From an uncultured Lachnospiraceae bacterium (GTDB lineage Bacteria; Bacillota; Clostridia; Lachnospirales; Lachnospiraceae): a stretch of 34,506 bases of DNA. Location: the NCBI GenBank assembly GCA_902770965.1, contig CACXUY010000033.1, positions 1 through 34,506 of the forward strand, in the 5' to 3' direction. Made by a program: the position numbers and the translations under genes. Shown here piece by piece: positions 24,500 through 32,804 of this stretch. The number at the start of each line of letters is the position of its first letter. Position 1 is the stretch's first letter. The notes under the pieces are model-generated. The model saw nothing but the letters and a program-made list of their open reading frames with translations, was not told where the DNA came from and made no database searches.

Positions 24500-26017
24500 A
24501 TGCTGGAAAAAAAAGATGACATGAATGGAGGAAGAGCCAGAAGGATCCGTGAGAGGCATAGGCGGAGAACCATGTGGGAGAGGTATGCCCTGGTCACGGT
24601 TGTGGGCGTGCTTGCGGTGGCAGCCGTCATACTTGCCCTGAAGCTTGTGACCTCCGGCAATTCGGAAGGCAAAAAGAACGATAATTCACAGCTCTTAACC
24701 TCAGTCGAAAACACCGGGGCTGTTGAGACGGAGGCCTCAGGCAATGGGAACGTGTCAGATGACCAAGGGACAGGCACTGTGATCTCGTCTTCAGAACCTC
24801 AGACAGACTCGGCAGTGGCTTCAGCTATAGAGGAAGCAAAGAGGCTGGCCGCCTCCTATGATTATGACGAAGCTGTTTCCAGACTGGAGTCAATTAGATC
24901 CAAGGACGAATCAGGTGAGGTCGAAAAGCTCCTTGCTGAGATAGCTGATGTGAAGAAAACTCTGGTGGATGCTGACATAACTGCCATTCCCCATATTTTC
25001 TTCCATTCTCTTATCGTTGACACTTCCCTGGCTTTCCATAACGACAAAGCAAGGGGCGAGGACTATAACAGGGTCATGACGACTGTCGACGAGTTTAACA
25101 AGATGATGCAGCAGATGTATGACAAAGACTACGTGCTCGTGAGCCTTCACCAGATGGCTCAGTACACAGAGACAGCTGATGGCACCGGGAAGATGACAGC
25201 AGGTAAGATCAGTCTCCCTCCGGGAAAGAAACCCTTCGTCCTTTCCCTTGATGACATGTCTTACTACGCCTATATGATGCCCGATGGTTTTGCGACGAAG
25301 CTTATTATAGATTCTGACGGCCGCCTCACCAATGAGATGGAGAAGAATGACGGCACGAAGGTTTATGGGAGCTATGATGTGGTGCCGCTCCTGGATGATT
25401 TTGTGGAGCTTCACCCCGACTTTTCTTATCGAGGCGCAAAAGGTGCCATCGCCCTGACCGGCTATGACGGAGTTTTTGGATATCGCACGGATCAGGATTA
25501 TTACCTCAAGGAACACCTTCTGTCAAATCAGCAGGAATGGCTCGACAAGCATCCTGATTTTGACTATGAGAAGGACATAGCGGAGGCAAAAAAGGTCGCC
25601 AGTGCACTTCGTGAAGACGGATGGGAGCTTGCCACTCACAGCTGGGGGCACAGGGATATGAAGGAAAACTCCATGGAGAAGTTCATAATTGACATGGAGA
25701 AATGGATTGACCGAGTAGAGACTATCATCGGTGAGACGGACATAGTCATCTATCCTTTTGGTACTGATGTCGGAAGCGTGTCCAAGTATACCATGGACAA
25801 TGAGAAATATGCCTGGCTTCATAAGCACGGCTTCCATTATTTCTGCAACGTTGATTCTAACCAGCCCTGGGTGCAGCTTGGCGACAACTATCTGCGTCAA
25901 GGCAGGATAGACGCTGACGGATATATGATGTATTATCACCCCGGAAAGCTCTCGCAGTTCTTTGATGTGTCATATGTATTTGATGACTCAAGACCGCTGC
26001 CGGTCCCGGAATACTGA
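24500..26017 (+). CDS. Membrane-anchored polysaccharide deacetylase (NodB/CE4)
   Basis: A 505-residue type II membrane protein. A basic N terminus (RARRIRERHRRRTMWER) precedes one helix (about 30-50), a Ser/Glu-rich linker (51-105) and a helical segment (105-160). The NodB-like catalytic domain follows (about 163-490), facing outside. FVLSLDDM gives the Asp pair D251/D252, HSWGHRD the metal His pair H380 and H384, and IYPFG (417-421) the conserved substrate-groove motif. The roughly 130-residue distance between the DD and HSxxH motifs is long for CE4, because of an inserted region. GAGGAATAAAAT precedes the ATG. Likely substrates are peptidoglycan or another N-acetylated cell-surface glycan. 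Confidence 0.88.
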   Translation: MLEKKDDMNGGRARRIRERHRRRTMWERYALVTVVGVLAVAAVILALKLVTSGNSEGKKNDNSQLLTSVENTGAVETEASGNGNVSDDQGTGTVISSSEPQTDSAVASAIEEAKRLAASYDYDEAVSRLESIRSKDESGEVEKLLAEIADVKKTLVDADITAIPHIFFHSLIVDTSLAFHNDKARGEDYNRVMTTVDEFNKMMQQMYDKDYVLVSLHQMAQYTETADGTGKMTAGKISLPPGKKPFVLSLDDMSYYAYMMPDGFATKLIIDSDGRLTNEMEKNDGTKVYGSYDVVPLLDDFVELHPDFSYRGAKGAIALTGYDGVFGYRTDQDYYLKEHLLSNQQEWLDKHPDFDYEKDIAEAKKVASALREDGWELATHSWGHRDMKENSMEKFIIDMEKWIDRVETIIGETDIVIYPFGTDVGSVSKYTMDNEKYAWLHKHGFHYFCNVDSNQPWVQLGDNYLRQGRIDADGYMMYYHPGKLSQFFDVSYVFDDSRPLPVPEY

Positions 26018-26031
26018 TTGATATGAAAGCC

Positions 26032-26073
26032 TAAAAGACAGCCGCTCACCTCATGATGTTCGGCTGTCTTTTA
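26032..26073 (+). terminator. Terminator after the deacetylase gene
   Basis: TAAAAGACAGCCG (26032-26044) and CGGCTGTCTTTTA (26061-26073) form a perfect 13-bp stem with a 16-base loop that ends in a T run. Beyond it, 26080-26272 is AT-rich and holds two ACAAGATAAATA direct repeats and no gene. Confidence 0.8.
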
Positions 26074-26272
26074 CGAATTAAAACAAGATAAATACAAGAT
26101 AAATATAATAATAATCCCATTTTTATTAGTATTGTAATCTGATTCACTTTGTGTTATTATACATCATCTAATTTGTGTTAAGCCCCAAATCCATTTTTAT
26201 TTCCCTTGATCCACAAACCTATACGGATATTCGTCTTTAAGTGTAATCTATGTTATTAAACGGCTGATCAAT

Positions 26273-26445
26273 AATATCAGGATAACTATTCATCCCCCAG
26301 ACTCGTGATGCTTCGCATCCCTCGTTGCGGTGCGGTCAGAGGCGCTGCGCGCCTTGTCCGCCCCAAGATAACTGTTATAATACGTCCGAAGTACAAGCAC
26401 TTCGTCCTGTATTCTGACAGTTATCTTAGGGTGCTGAATAATTAC
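26273..26445 (+). repeat. Dispersed repeat family A, copy A3
   Basis: Full-length copy in the same orientation as A1. AAGATAACTGTTA and TAACAGTTATCTT-type arms enclose CGTCCGAAG.ACAAGCACTTCGTCC. It ends GTGCTGAATAATTAC only 19 bases before the next start codon, so it could supply promoter or leader sequence to the HD-GYP gene. Confidence 0.85.
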
Positions 26446-26464
26446 ATATCAGGAAGGTGTATCA

Positions 26465-29400
26465 ATGAATGAGAAAACATCCCATGTAAGACATTTGGAC
26501 ATAATGTCAGGAATACTAAGACGCTGCCTACTTCGCGTGCTTCTGTCGCTTATGGTAATGATGCAGGCAGTTTGCCCTGTTTCTGCATCGGAGACCGTGC
26601 TGAATGCCTCGGGCGTTGAGAACAGGGCTGTTACGGTCGATCCTACGGGGCGCAGCGAGGGTTTTTCCGCAGTTCTCTACAACAATACGAACGGACTGCC
26701 TACCTCAGAGGCTAACGCCATCGCGGAGACCGGTGAAGGCTTTATCTGGATAGGCAGTTATGGGGGCCTGATCCGTTACGATGGCAATACCTTCGTGCGA
26801 ATGGATTCTACTACTGGTCTCGGCAGTGTAAAGTGCCTGTATGTTGACCATCTGGACCGCCTGTGGGTCGGAACAAACGATAACGGCGTAGCAGTGATGG
26901 AGCGCGGAGAATTAAAGAAGTGGGGAAAACTCGACGGGATGAAATCAGCCCACACCCGTGCCATCGCCGAGGACGATAAGGGTACGATATATGTTGCCAC
27001 TACCTGTGGGATCACTATGATCGATCCGAATGGAAATCTCAGTATGATGGAGGATGAGACCATCGCTGAGGCGAATATGCGTGATATTCGGATGGGGAGT
27101 GATGGTATCCTATATGGACTTAGCAATTTCGGAGACCTGATGAAGATTCAGGATGGCAAGCTTCTTAGTTTCATCAGTATCGATGACAATCCCGCAAAAG
27201 GCGCGGGTTCAATTCTTCCCGATCCGGCAGAACCGGGCAAGATATATTTTGAGGGGGCTGATTTCAACTTTTATCACGCTGCCTATGGTGAGACGCTCAC
27301 CGATATGGAGACGATCGATATTCAGCCTTTGAGCTATATCCAGGAGATAGAATACATAGACGGCAAGGTCTGGCTCTGCTCTGCTTATGGCATAGGGGTG
27401 CTTGACGGCGAAGAGTTCCATATGCTTGAAAACCTGCCGATGAACAACAATGTCGGCCATGTGATGACGGACTATATGGGCAATCTCTGGTTTACCTCCA
27501 CTCGCCAGGGCGTTATGAAGGTGGTGCCGAACCGATTCTCGAATCTGTTTGATCGCTATGGTCTGCCGGAAACAGTTGTCAATTCTACATGCATGTGCGA
27601 GGGAAAGCTGTTCGTCGGAACTGATTCTGGGTTGATCGTTCTTGACAAAAACGGTCTTGTTTCCGATATCCCTCTGACGAGAGCGGAAACTATCTCCGGT
27701 GTTGACATGGAGGCTGATGATCTTATCAAGCTGTTGGACGGTGTGCGCATCCGCTCCATAATCCGGGACAGCATGGGGCGGCTCTGGATCTCCACTTGGC
27801 GAAAGTATGGTCTGCTGCGCTATGACGGGGGCATTCTGACCGCGTTTTCACAGAGTGATGGTTCGATATCCAACAGTATGCGCGCCGTCTGCGAACGAGA
27901 TGACGGTACGATACTTGTCGCTCTCACCGGAGGGGTGAACGTGATCAGGAACGACCGCATAATAGCCTCATATGGTGAAGCTGACGGCATCACACATACA
28001 GAGAGTCTCTGTGTCGAGGAAGGTACGGACGGCGAAATCTTACTTGGCAGCAATGGCGGCGGTCTTTATATTATAAATAAATCCGGCAATGTACGGAACA
28101 TCAATGTGGAAGACGGACTTCCCTCCGATATAGTTATGCGCCTTAAGCGGGATCCAAAGCGTGACGTGATCTGGATCATCACCAGCAGCGCGATTGCCTA
28201 TATGACTCCCGACTATCAGGTGTCAACGGTGGAGAAATTCCCCTATACGAATAACTTCGATCTTTTTGAAAATGATAAGGGCGATATGTGGGTACTGTCA
28301 AGCAACGGTATCTATGTTGTGCCTACAGAGGAGCTGCTTGCTAACGATGAGATCAAGCCTGTTTATTACAGCATCGCCAATGGCCTGCCTTGTATTACGA
28401 CCGCTAATTCTTACAGCGAGCTGACAGAGGATGGAGTACTGTACATAGCAGGAAGTACGGGCATATGCAAGGTCAACATAAATATAACCCATGAAAACAT
28501 CAATGACATGAAGGTGTCGGTGCCTTTCATAGAGACGGACAAGAAACGTGTCTATCCTGATGAGGATGGAAGCTTTACGATCCCCTCCGATGTGCAGAAG
28601 CTGACCATATACAGCTATATTTTCAGTTATTCTCTGAGCAACCCGCAGGTGAGTTATAAACTGGAAGGTTTAGAGACGAAGAGTACCACGGTCAGCAGAA
28701 GCGAGCTGCAGCCACAGGATTACACCAATCTGCGCGGAGGCACATATTATTATGTGATCCAGCTTCACGATTCCATGGGACGCGACAACAAAGATGTGTC
28801 CGTTCGGATCGTCAAGGAGAAAGCCTTCTATGAACAGACCTGGTTCTTTATCGGTATTCTGCTGTCAGCATTTTTGCTCATTGCCGTTGTCGTACGGTGG
28901 TTCGTCAGATGGAAGACCTATAAGCTGGAAAAGAAGCAGCAGGAGAATATGACCTTTATCCGTGAGATCACTGAAGCCTTCGCGAAGGTCATCGATATGA
29001 AGGACAAGTATACCAACGGCCATTCCTCCAGAGTCGCCCAGTACACGGCCAGGCTGGCGGAGGAGCTGGGCTATGACAAGGAAACCGTGGAGAAATACTA
29101 CCGCATAGCCCTGCTGCATGATATAGGAAAGATCGGCGTGCCGCCTGAGGTGCTGAACAAGAACGGTAAGCTGACGGATGAGGAATATGAAACAATTAAG
29201 TCACATACGTCACAGGGCTATGAGGCACTCAAGGAGATCAGCATCATGCCCGAATTGTCCATCGGAGCACAGGCGCACCACGAACGTCCGGACGGCCGCG
29301 GATATCCTAATCACTTGAAGGGGGATGAGATCCCCCGTGTGGCTCAGATAATAGCAGTGGCAGACTGTTTTGACGCCATGTACTCAAACCGTCCATATCG

Positions 29401-29587
29401 CAAACGCATGAACTTTGATAAGGCTGTGTCCATCATCCGTGAGGTATCAGGCACACAGCTTACGCCGGACGTGGTGGACGCGTTTCTGCGGCTGGTGGAA
29501 CGGGGGGAGTTCCGCGCCCCGGATGACCATGGCGGCGGCAGCACGGAGAACATCGAAAACATACGGAAAAAAACAGAGGAAGGCTGA
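26465..29587 (+). CDS. Beta-propeller sensor fused to HD-GYP phosphodiesterase
   Basis: A 1040-residue one-protein receptor. A signal peptide (to about residue 41, PVSA) leads to an extracellular domain of two-component-regulator propeller repeats (about 65-690), seen in TNGLPTSEANAIAETGEGFIWIGSYGGLIRYDG, VDHLDRLWVGTNDNGV and RDSMGRLWISTWRKYGLLRYDGG. A Y_Y_Y-type beta-sandwich (about 700-780, YKLEGLETKSTTVSR...GTYYYVIQLHDSMG) and one membrane helix (about 792-815) follow. The cytoplasmic HD-GYP domain (about 830-1010) has HDIGK (near 885) and HHERPDGRGYP (near 938), the metal and c-di-GMP motifs, both intact. AGGAAGG lies 7 bases before the ATG. It probably lowers c-di-GMP in response to an outside ligand such as a glycan, by analogy with propeller receptors of gut bacteria. 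Confidence 0.88.
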   Translation: MNEKTSHVRHLDIMSGILRRCLLRVLLSLMVMMQAVCPVSASETVLNASGVENRAVTVDPTGRSEGFSAVLYNNTNGLPTSEANAIAETGEGFIWIGSYGGLIRYDGNTFVRMDSTTGLGSVKCLYVDHLDRLWVGTNDNGVAVMERGELKKWGKLDGMKSAHTRAIAEDDKGTIYVATTCGITMIDPNGNLSMMEDETIAEANMRDIRMGSDGILYGLSNFGDLMKIQDGKLLSFISIDDNPAKGAGSILPDPAEPGKIYFEGADFNFYHAAYGETLTDMETIDIQPLSYIQEIEYIDGKVWLCSAYGIGVLDGEEFHMLENLPMNNNVGHVMTDYMGNLWFTSTRQGVMKVVPNRFSNLFDRYGLPETVVNSTCMCEGKLFVGTDSGLIVLDKNGLVSDIPLTRAETISGVDMEADDLIKLLDGVRIRSIIRDSMGRLWISTWRKYGLLRYDGGILTAFSQSDGSISNSMRAVCERDDGTILVALTGGVNVIRNDRIIASYGEADGITHTESLCVEEGTDGEILLGSNGGGLYIINKSGNVRNINVEDGLPSDIVMRLKRDPKRDVIWIITSSAIAYMTPDYQVSTVEKFPYTNNFDLFENDKGDMWVLSSNGIYVVPTEELLANDEIKPVYYSIANGLPCITTANSYSELTEDGVLYIAGSTGICKVNINITHENINDMKVSVPFIETDKKRVYPDEDGSFTIPSDVQKLTIYSYIFSYSLSNPQVSYKLEGLETKSTTVSRSELQPQDYTNLRGGTYYYVIQLHDSMGRDNKDVSVRIVKEKAFYEQTWFFIGILLSAFLLIAVVVRWFVRWKTYKLEKKQQENMTFIREITEAFAKVIDMKDKYTNGHSSRVAQYTARLAEELGYDKETVEKYYRIALLHDIGKIGVPPEVLNKNGKLTDEEYETIKSHTSQGYEALKEISIMPELSIGAQAHHERPDGRGYPNHLKGDEIPRVAQIIAVADCFDAMYSNRPYRKRMNFDKAVSIIREVSGTQLTPDVVDAFLRLVERGEFRAPDDHGGGSTENIENIRKKTEEG

Positions 29588-29664
29588 GACAGGCACATTC
29601 TCCGATATGATTCTTGTATCGCGTGTTTAAAGCATGTTTTTCTTCCGTATGGGACAGGAGAGAA

Positions 29665-29706
29665 CAGGAACCAGGACGGTCTTTCCATCCTGGTTCCTGC
29701 ATTTTT
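29665..29706. terminator. Terminator between the HD-GYP gene and the PepSY gene
   Basis: CAGGAACCAGGA (29665-29676) and TCCTGGTTCCTG (29688-29699) form a perfect 12-bp stem with an 11-base loop, followed by CATTTTTC. It separates convergent genes, 10 bases from the end of the PepSY gene. Confidence 0.8.
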
Positions 29707-29708
29707 CA

Positions 29709-30353
29709 TTAAAGAGGCATCACTACTTCTTCGGTATTGGTTTCTGCTTTAGTATTGGATTCGGACTTAGTTCCGCTTGTGTTTCCGCGCCGATGTTTTC
29801 CGGAGGCGTTCTGTGTTTCCGCCCCAGGAGCATCAGTCGCCTGCTGCTGAGCAGAAGCACTGCCGGATGAGCGTCCTGGCTTCTCGGCCTGTTCTCCATC
29901 GACAAATGCCTTACGTCCTCGGCGTTCTGCCATGGCATCTTCTGACACCGCCTCCGCACTCTTCTCGATCACAACGCCGGTTTCAGCGTTTATCTGATAG
30001 GAATATTTTTGACCATTATAGATGAAACCTATCTTGTAAATAACTGTACCGTCATCAAGCTGGGAGATCCGTGCTTTAACCTTTATCGTCTGTTCCTCGG
30101 TCACACCGGCATCGGCTAGAGCAGACGCTTTAGCCGCAGCTTTACCGATGGCATTTTCCGGCTCGTTGACCTCCTGCTTACTGCCGTGTTTGCCGTGACG
30201 GCATCCTTTGCGCGTCTCATTAATTGTGGTCTCGATGCTTGAGGCATCTGAGCTGCCGTCATCTACAGGCTCAGAAGCCGAAACGTAGGTCGCAAACGTG
30301 GAGACGGATAGGACGACGAACAATGCAAGCGCTAACATTTTCTTGCTTTTCAT
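29709..30353 (-). CDS. Secreted PepSY domain protein
   Basis: A 214-residue exported protein. A signal peptide (1-26, ending TYVSA) is followed by a polar region with CRHGKHG, a PepSY-like domain (about 66-135: AIGKAAAKASALADAGV, IYKIGFIYNGQKYSYQINAETGVVIEKSAE) and a long low-complexity tail rich in Ala, Ser, Gln, Asn and Thr. The Y.Y.INA.TG.V block is the PepSY hallmark. AAGGAG lies 9 bases before the ATG. It diverges from the response regulator gene. Clostridial PepSY proteins are often targets of neighbouring two-component systems; direct TTCGT repeats at 30457-30472 support that here. Peptidase inhibition is the proposed family role but is not shown. Confidence 0.8.
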   Translation of the reverse strand: MKSKKMLALALFVVLSVSTFATYVSASEPVDDGSSDASSIETTINETRKGCRHGKHGSKQEVNEPENAIGKAAAKASALADAGVTEEQTIKVKARISQLDDGTVIYKIGFIYNGQKYSYQINAETGVVIEKSAEAVSEDAMAERRGRKAFVDGEQAEKPGRSSGSASAQQQATDAPGAETQNASGKHRRGNTSGTKSESNTKAETNTEEVVMPL

Positions 30354-30456
30354 AGACTGTCACTCCTTTTTTGATTTTTTGCGGTTGATTTTCATCCGCT
30401 GCTGTCATGATATCAGCGTGTCGATGAAAAATCTCCGTCAAGCAGCGGCAGAATTT

Positions 30457-30472
30457 ACGAATATTTCACGAA
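30457..30472 (-). promoter_or_regulatory. TTCGT-N6-TTCGT direct repeat upstream of the PepSY gene
   Basis: On the minus strand, TTCGT (30472-30468) and TTCGT (30461-30457) are 11 bases apart, about 45 bases before a possible -10 (TATCAT, 30412-30407). The same 11-base arrangement precedes the DUF4353 gene at 32692 and 32703. OmpR-type regulators bind direct repeats with one-turn spacing. Confidence 0.5.
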
Positions 30473-30512
30473 CGCATCGTATGTATTGCGGGAGATTAAG
30501 GCTCTCGCAAGA

Positions 30513-30541
30513 TTGCTTTTCTAAATTCAGATTGATAGAAT
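30513..30541 (+). promoter_or_regulatory. Predicted promoter of the response regulator/kinase operon
   Basis: TTGCTT (30513-30518), a 17-base spacer and TAGAAT (30536-30541), about 60 bases before the start codon. Confidence 0.5.
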
Positions 30542-30609
30542 ATACTAAGAAATGAAAAAGGTAAAATACGGTATGGGTGGAATGATTATAAATATGGGAG
30601 GATGCTTAT

Positions 30610-31311
30610 ATGGCAAATGAAACAAAGCACATATATGTCGCTGATGATGATGACAATATTCGTCAGATCGTTAAGTCCTTTCTTGAGAGTGATGGATTTC
30701 AGGTAGAAGATTTCCCGACAGGGAATCTGTTATTGGAACGTTTTAAGCAAAGTCCTTGTGATCTGGCAATCCTTGATGTTATGATGCCAGGCATGGATGG
30801 CTTCGCTGTCTGCACACAGCTGCGCAAGATGAGTACAGTACCGATTATAATGCTGACAGCACGTGACTCTGAGAATGATTACGCGATGGGGCTGGGATTA
30901 GGCAGCGATGACTATATCACCAAGCCTTTTTCAGCTATGGCATTGCTTATGCGGATACGTGCCATATTTCGCCGCATTGATTTTGAAAGCAGAAAGCACG
31001 CCGCGAATGAGAGCACGGCTGTTTCTGTCGGCGATCTGACGTTAGACGATGTAAGCCGCCATATTTTAAAAAAGGGACAGCCTCTGGCACTAACACCAAC
31101 TGAATATGGTGTTTTGAGGTATCTGATGCTGCATGATGGACAGGCGGTCTCGCGAGAGGATTTACTGAACGCGGTCTGGGGATTCGAGACCGCCGTGGAA
31201 ACTCGTGCCACTGATGATACTGTACGGCGGCTGAGGAAAAAGCTCGATGGCAGCAGCATGAATATATCAGCGGTATGGGGTTATGGCTTCAGATTGGAGA
31301 AAAACTCATGA
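30610..31311 (+). CDS. OmpR/PhoB family response regulator
   Basis: A 233-residue DNA-binding regulator. The receiver domain (1-120) has the acidic pocket ADDDD (11-15), phosphoacceptor D56 in ILDVMMPGMDG, the switch Thr in IIMLTARDSEND and Lys in YITKPFSA. The winged-helix domain (about 138-230) has LTPTEYGVLRYLMLHDGQAVSREDLLNAVWG, DDTVRRLRKKL and VWGYGFRLE. GGGAGG precedes the ATG by 10 bases. Its stop codon overlaps the kinase ATG (ATGA), so the pair is co-translated. Likely targets are itself, the divergent PepSY gene and the DUF4353 gene. Confidence 0.93.
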   Translation: MANETKHIYVADDDDNIRQIVKSFLESDGFQVEDFPTGNLLLERFKQSPCDLAILDVMMPGMDGFAVCTQLRKMSTVPIIMLTARDSENDYAMGLGLGSDDYITKPFSAMALLMRIRAIFRRIDFESRKHAANESTAVSVGDLTLDDVSRHILKKGQPLALTPTEYGVLRYLMLHDGQAVSREDLLNAVWGFETAVETRATDDTVRRLRKKLDGSSMNISAVWGYGFRLEKNS

Positions 31312-32651
31312 GACGGCAGCTGCGCATACGTACACGGGTTCTTTTAACGCTGATAGGCCTGACAACGGCTATTCTTCTGGCAGTCGGACTGGCATTCAAC
31401 CTGACAGTCAGAGGGACCATACGCAGCCGTGTCACGTCCCAGCTCGCCTCCGTATCTGAGAGCGCCTCCTTCGACAGGAGGGGCATGCGTGGGCAGCACC
31501 AAAAACGATCGGATGAACGTCCGGACAGGCTCATTGGTTCCATGGGCAGCGCCGCGGTTTTGGATAAGGATGGGAGTCTGATTTCTGTTTTACGCGGGGA
31601 TGAGGACGCCGCGAGGTCATTAGCAGATTCTCTCGGCATCATCGATCTTGACAGCAGTGTTAAATATAAGATGATTTCGGTCGGCGAAGACCAATACGCT
31701 GTGTCTATATCCGATGATCCGGTGCAAAAGGATTATTATCTTGTTTCCTTTGTTGATGTTACGGCAATCCTTGCCTTTGCCTCCAGGGTAAATACTGTTT
31801 TGTTGGTAATTATCCTCTCCGCGATTTTGCTCTCAGTTTTACTGAGCCGCCATTTCGCAAAGGCTTTTGCCGAACCGGTACAGGAGCTGTCTGCTTTTGC
31901 TCATGAGATTGGAGACGGGAACTTTAATACACGTGACCTATGCTTTCGCGACGTAGAGTTTACTGAACTCGCAAGCTCTATGAACCATATGGCTTCGCAG
32001 CTGCAGGAAGCAAAGCAAAAACAAGAAACATTTTTTCAAAATGTGTCCCATGAATTGCGCACACCGCTCACGTCTATCCGCGGAAACGCGGAAGGTAGTG
32101 TTTATGGTATTATGGAGAGTCAGAGCGCGGCGAGAGTCATTCTTGAGGAGTCTGATAAGCTCGGGGGTATGGTGGAGGACATCCTTTATCTCTCACGGAT
32201 AGGAAAAGAAGCACCGAAGGCCGTGACCGAACCGTTGGATCTTCGTGACGTTCTGTCACTTTGCGTAAGTGAGCAGCATGCGGAGGCAGAAAGAAAAGGC
32301 ATCTTGTTTAGATTTGGTTTCGCGAAAGAGCCTGTGATCCTGAACATTCGCGAGCAGGATGCCCAGAGGCTCTTCGGAAACCTGATATCAAACGCTATCC
32401 GCTATGCAAAAGCTGAGGTGAGACTGGACTGCCTGACAGATAACGATCATATCCTTGTCCGCATCGCGGATGACGGACCTGGTATCACATCTGAAGACAT
32501 GCCTCACATATTCGATCGTTTCTATAAGGGAGAGGGCGGAAAACATGGTATCGGACTTGCAATCGCAAAATCAGTCGCGGAAGCCTATCACGGGGAGCTG
32601 ACCGCCTTCAATGATGGGGGAGCAGTCTTTGAGATAAGATTCCATGGGTGA
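31308..32651 (+). CDS. Sensor histidine kinase
   Basis: A 447-residue membrane kinase that phosphorylates the preceding regulator. Helix 1 (about 12-32) and helix 2 (about 158-180) enclose an external sensor of about 125 residues with a basic, His-containing stretch FDRRGMRGQHQKRSDERPDR. A HAMP domain (about 181-235) leads to the dimerisation domain FFQNVSHELRTPLTSI (phosphoacceptor His248). The ATPase domain has NLISNAIRYA, IADDGPGI, IFDRFYKG and GKHGIGLAIAKSV. The ATG at 31308, overlapping the regulator stop and preceded by GGAG, is preferred over the open frame from 31275. The signal is unknown; sensors of this layout often respond to cationic peptides or envelope stress. Confidence 0.92.
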   Translation: MRRQLRIRTRVLLTLIGLTTAILLAVGLAFNLTVRGTIRSRVTSQLASVSESASFDRRGMRGQHQKRSDERPDRLIGSMGSAAVLDKDGSLISVLRGDEDAARSLADSLGIIDLDSSVKYKMISVGEDQYAVSISDDPVQKDYYLVSFVDVTAILAFASRVNTVLLVIILSAILLSVLLSRHFAKAFAEPVQELSAFAHEIGDGNFNTRDLCFRDVEFTELASSMNHMASQLQEAKQKQETFFQNVSHELRTPLTSIRGNAEGSVYGIMESQSAARVILEESDKLGGMVEDILYLSRIGKEAPKAVTEPLDLRDVLSLCVSEQHAEAERKGILFRFGFAKEPVILNIREQDAQRLFGNLISNAIRYAKAEVRLDCLTDNDHILVRIADDGPGITSEDMPHIFDRFYKGEGGKHGIGLAIAKSVAEAYHGELTAFNDGGAVFEIRFHG

Positions 32652-32691
32652 TCTCCGTTTCATAAAAGCCTCAAGCAAATATCTTTATCTT

Positions 32692-32716
32692 TTCGTATGG
32701 TTTTCGTATATTTCGA
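32692..32716 (+). promoter_or_regulatory. TTCGT direct repeats upstream of the DUF4353 gene
   Basis: TTCGT at 32692 and 32703 (11-base period), with weaker TTCGA at 32712 and TTCGG at 32725. A TATACT -10 box lies at 32752-32757 and no -35 consensus is visible, as expected for an activator-dependent promoter. The arrangement matches that before the PepSY gene. Confidence 0.5.
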
Positions 32717-32804
32717 CGGTGCTTTTCGGGGAAATACTTTTCTTAACGAGTTATACTTGCGCAGTAAACAGAACCTGAATTCTATCTGAGAGGAGTATTT
32801 CACT

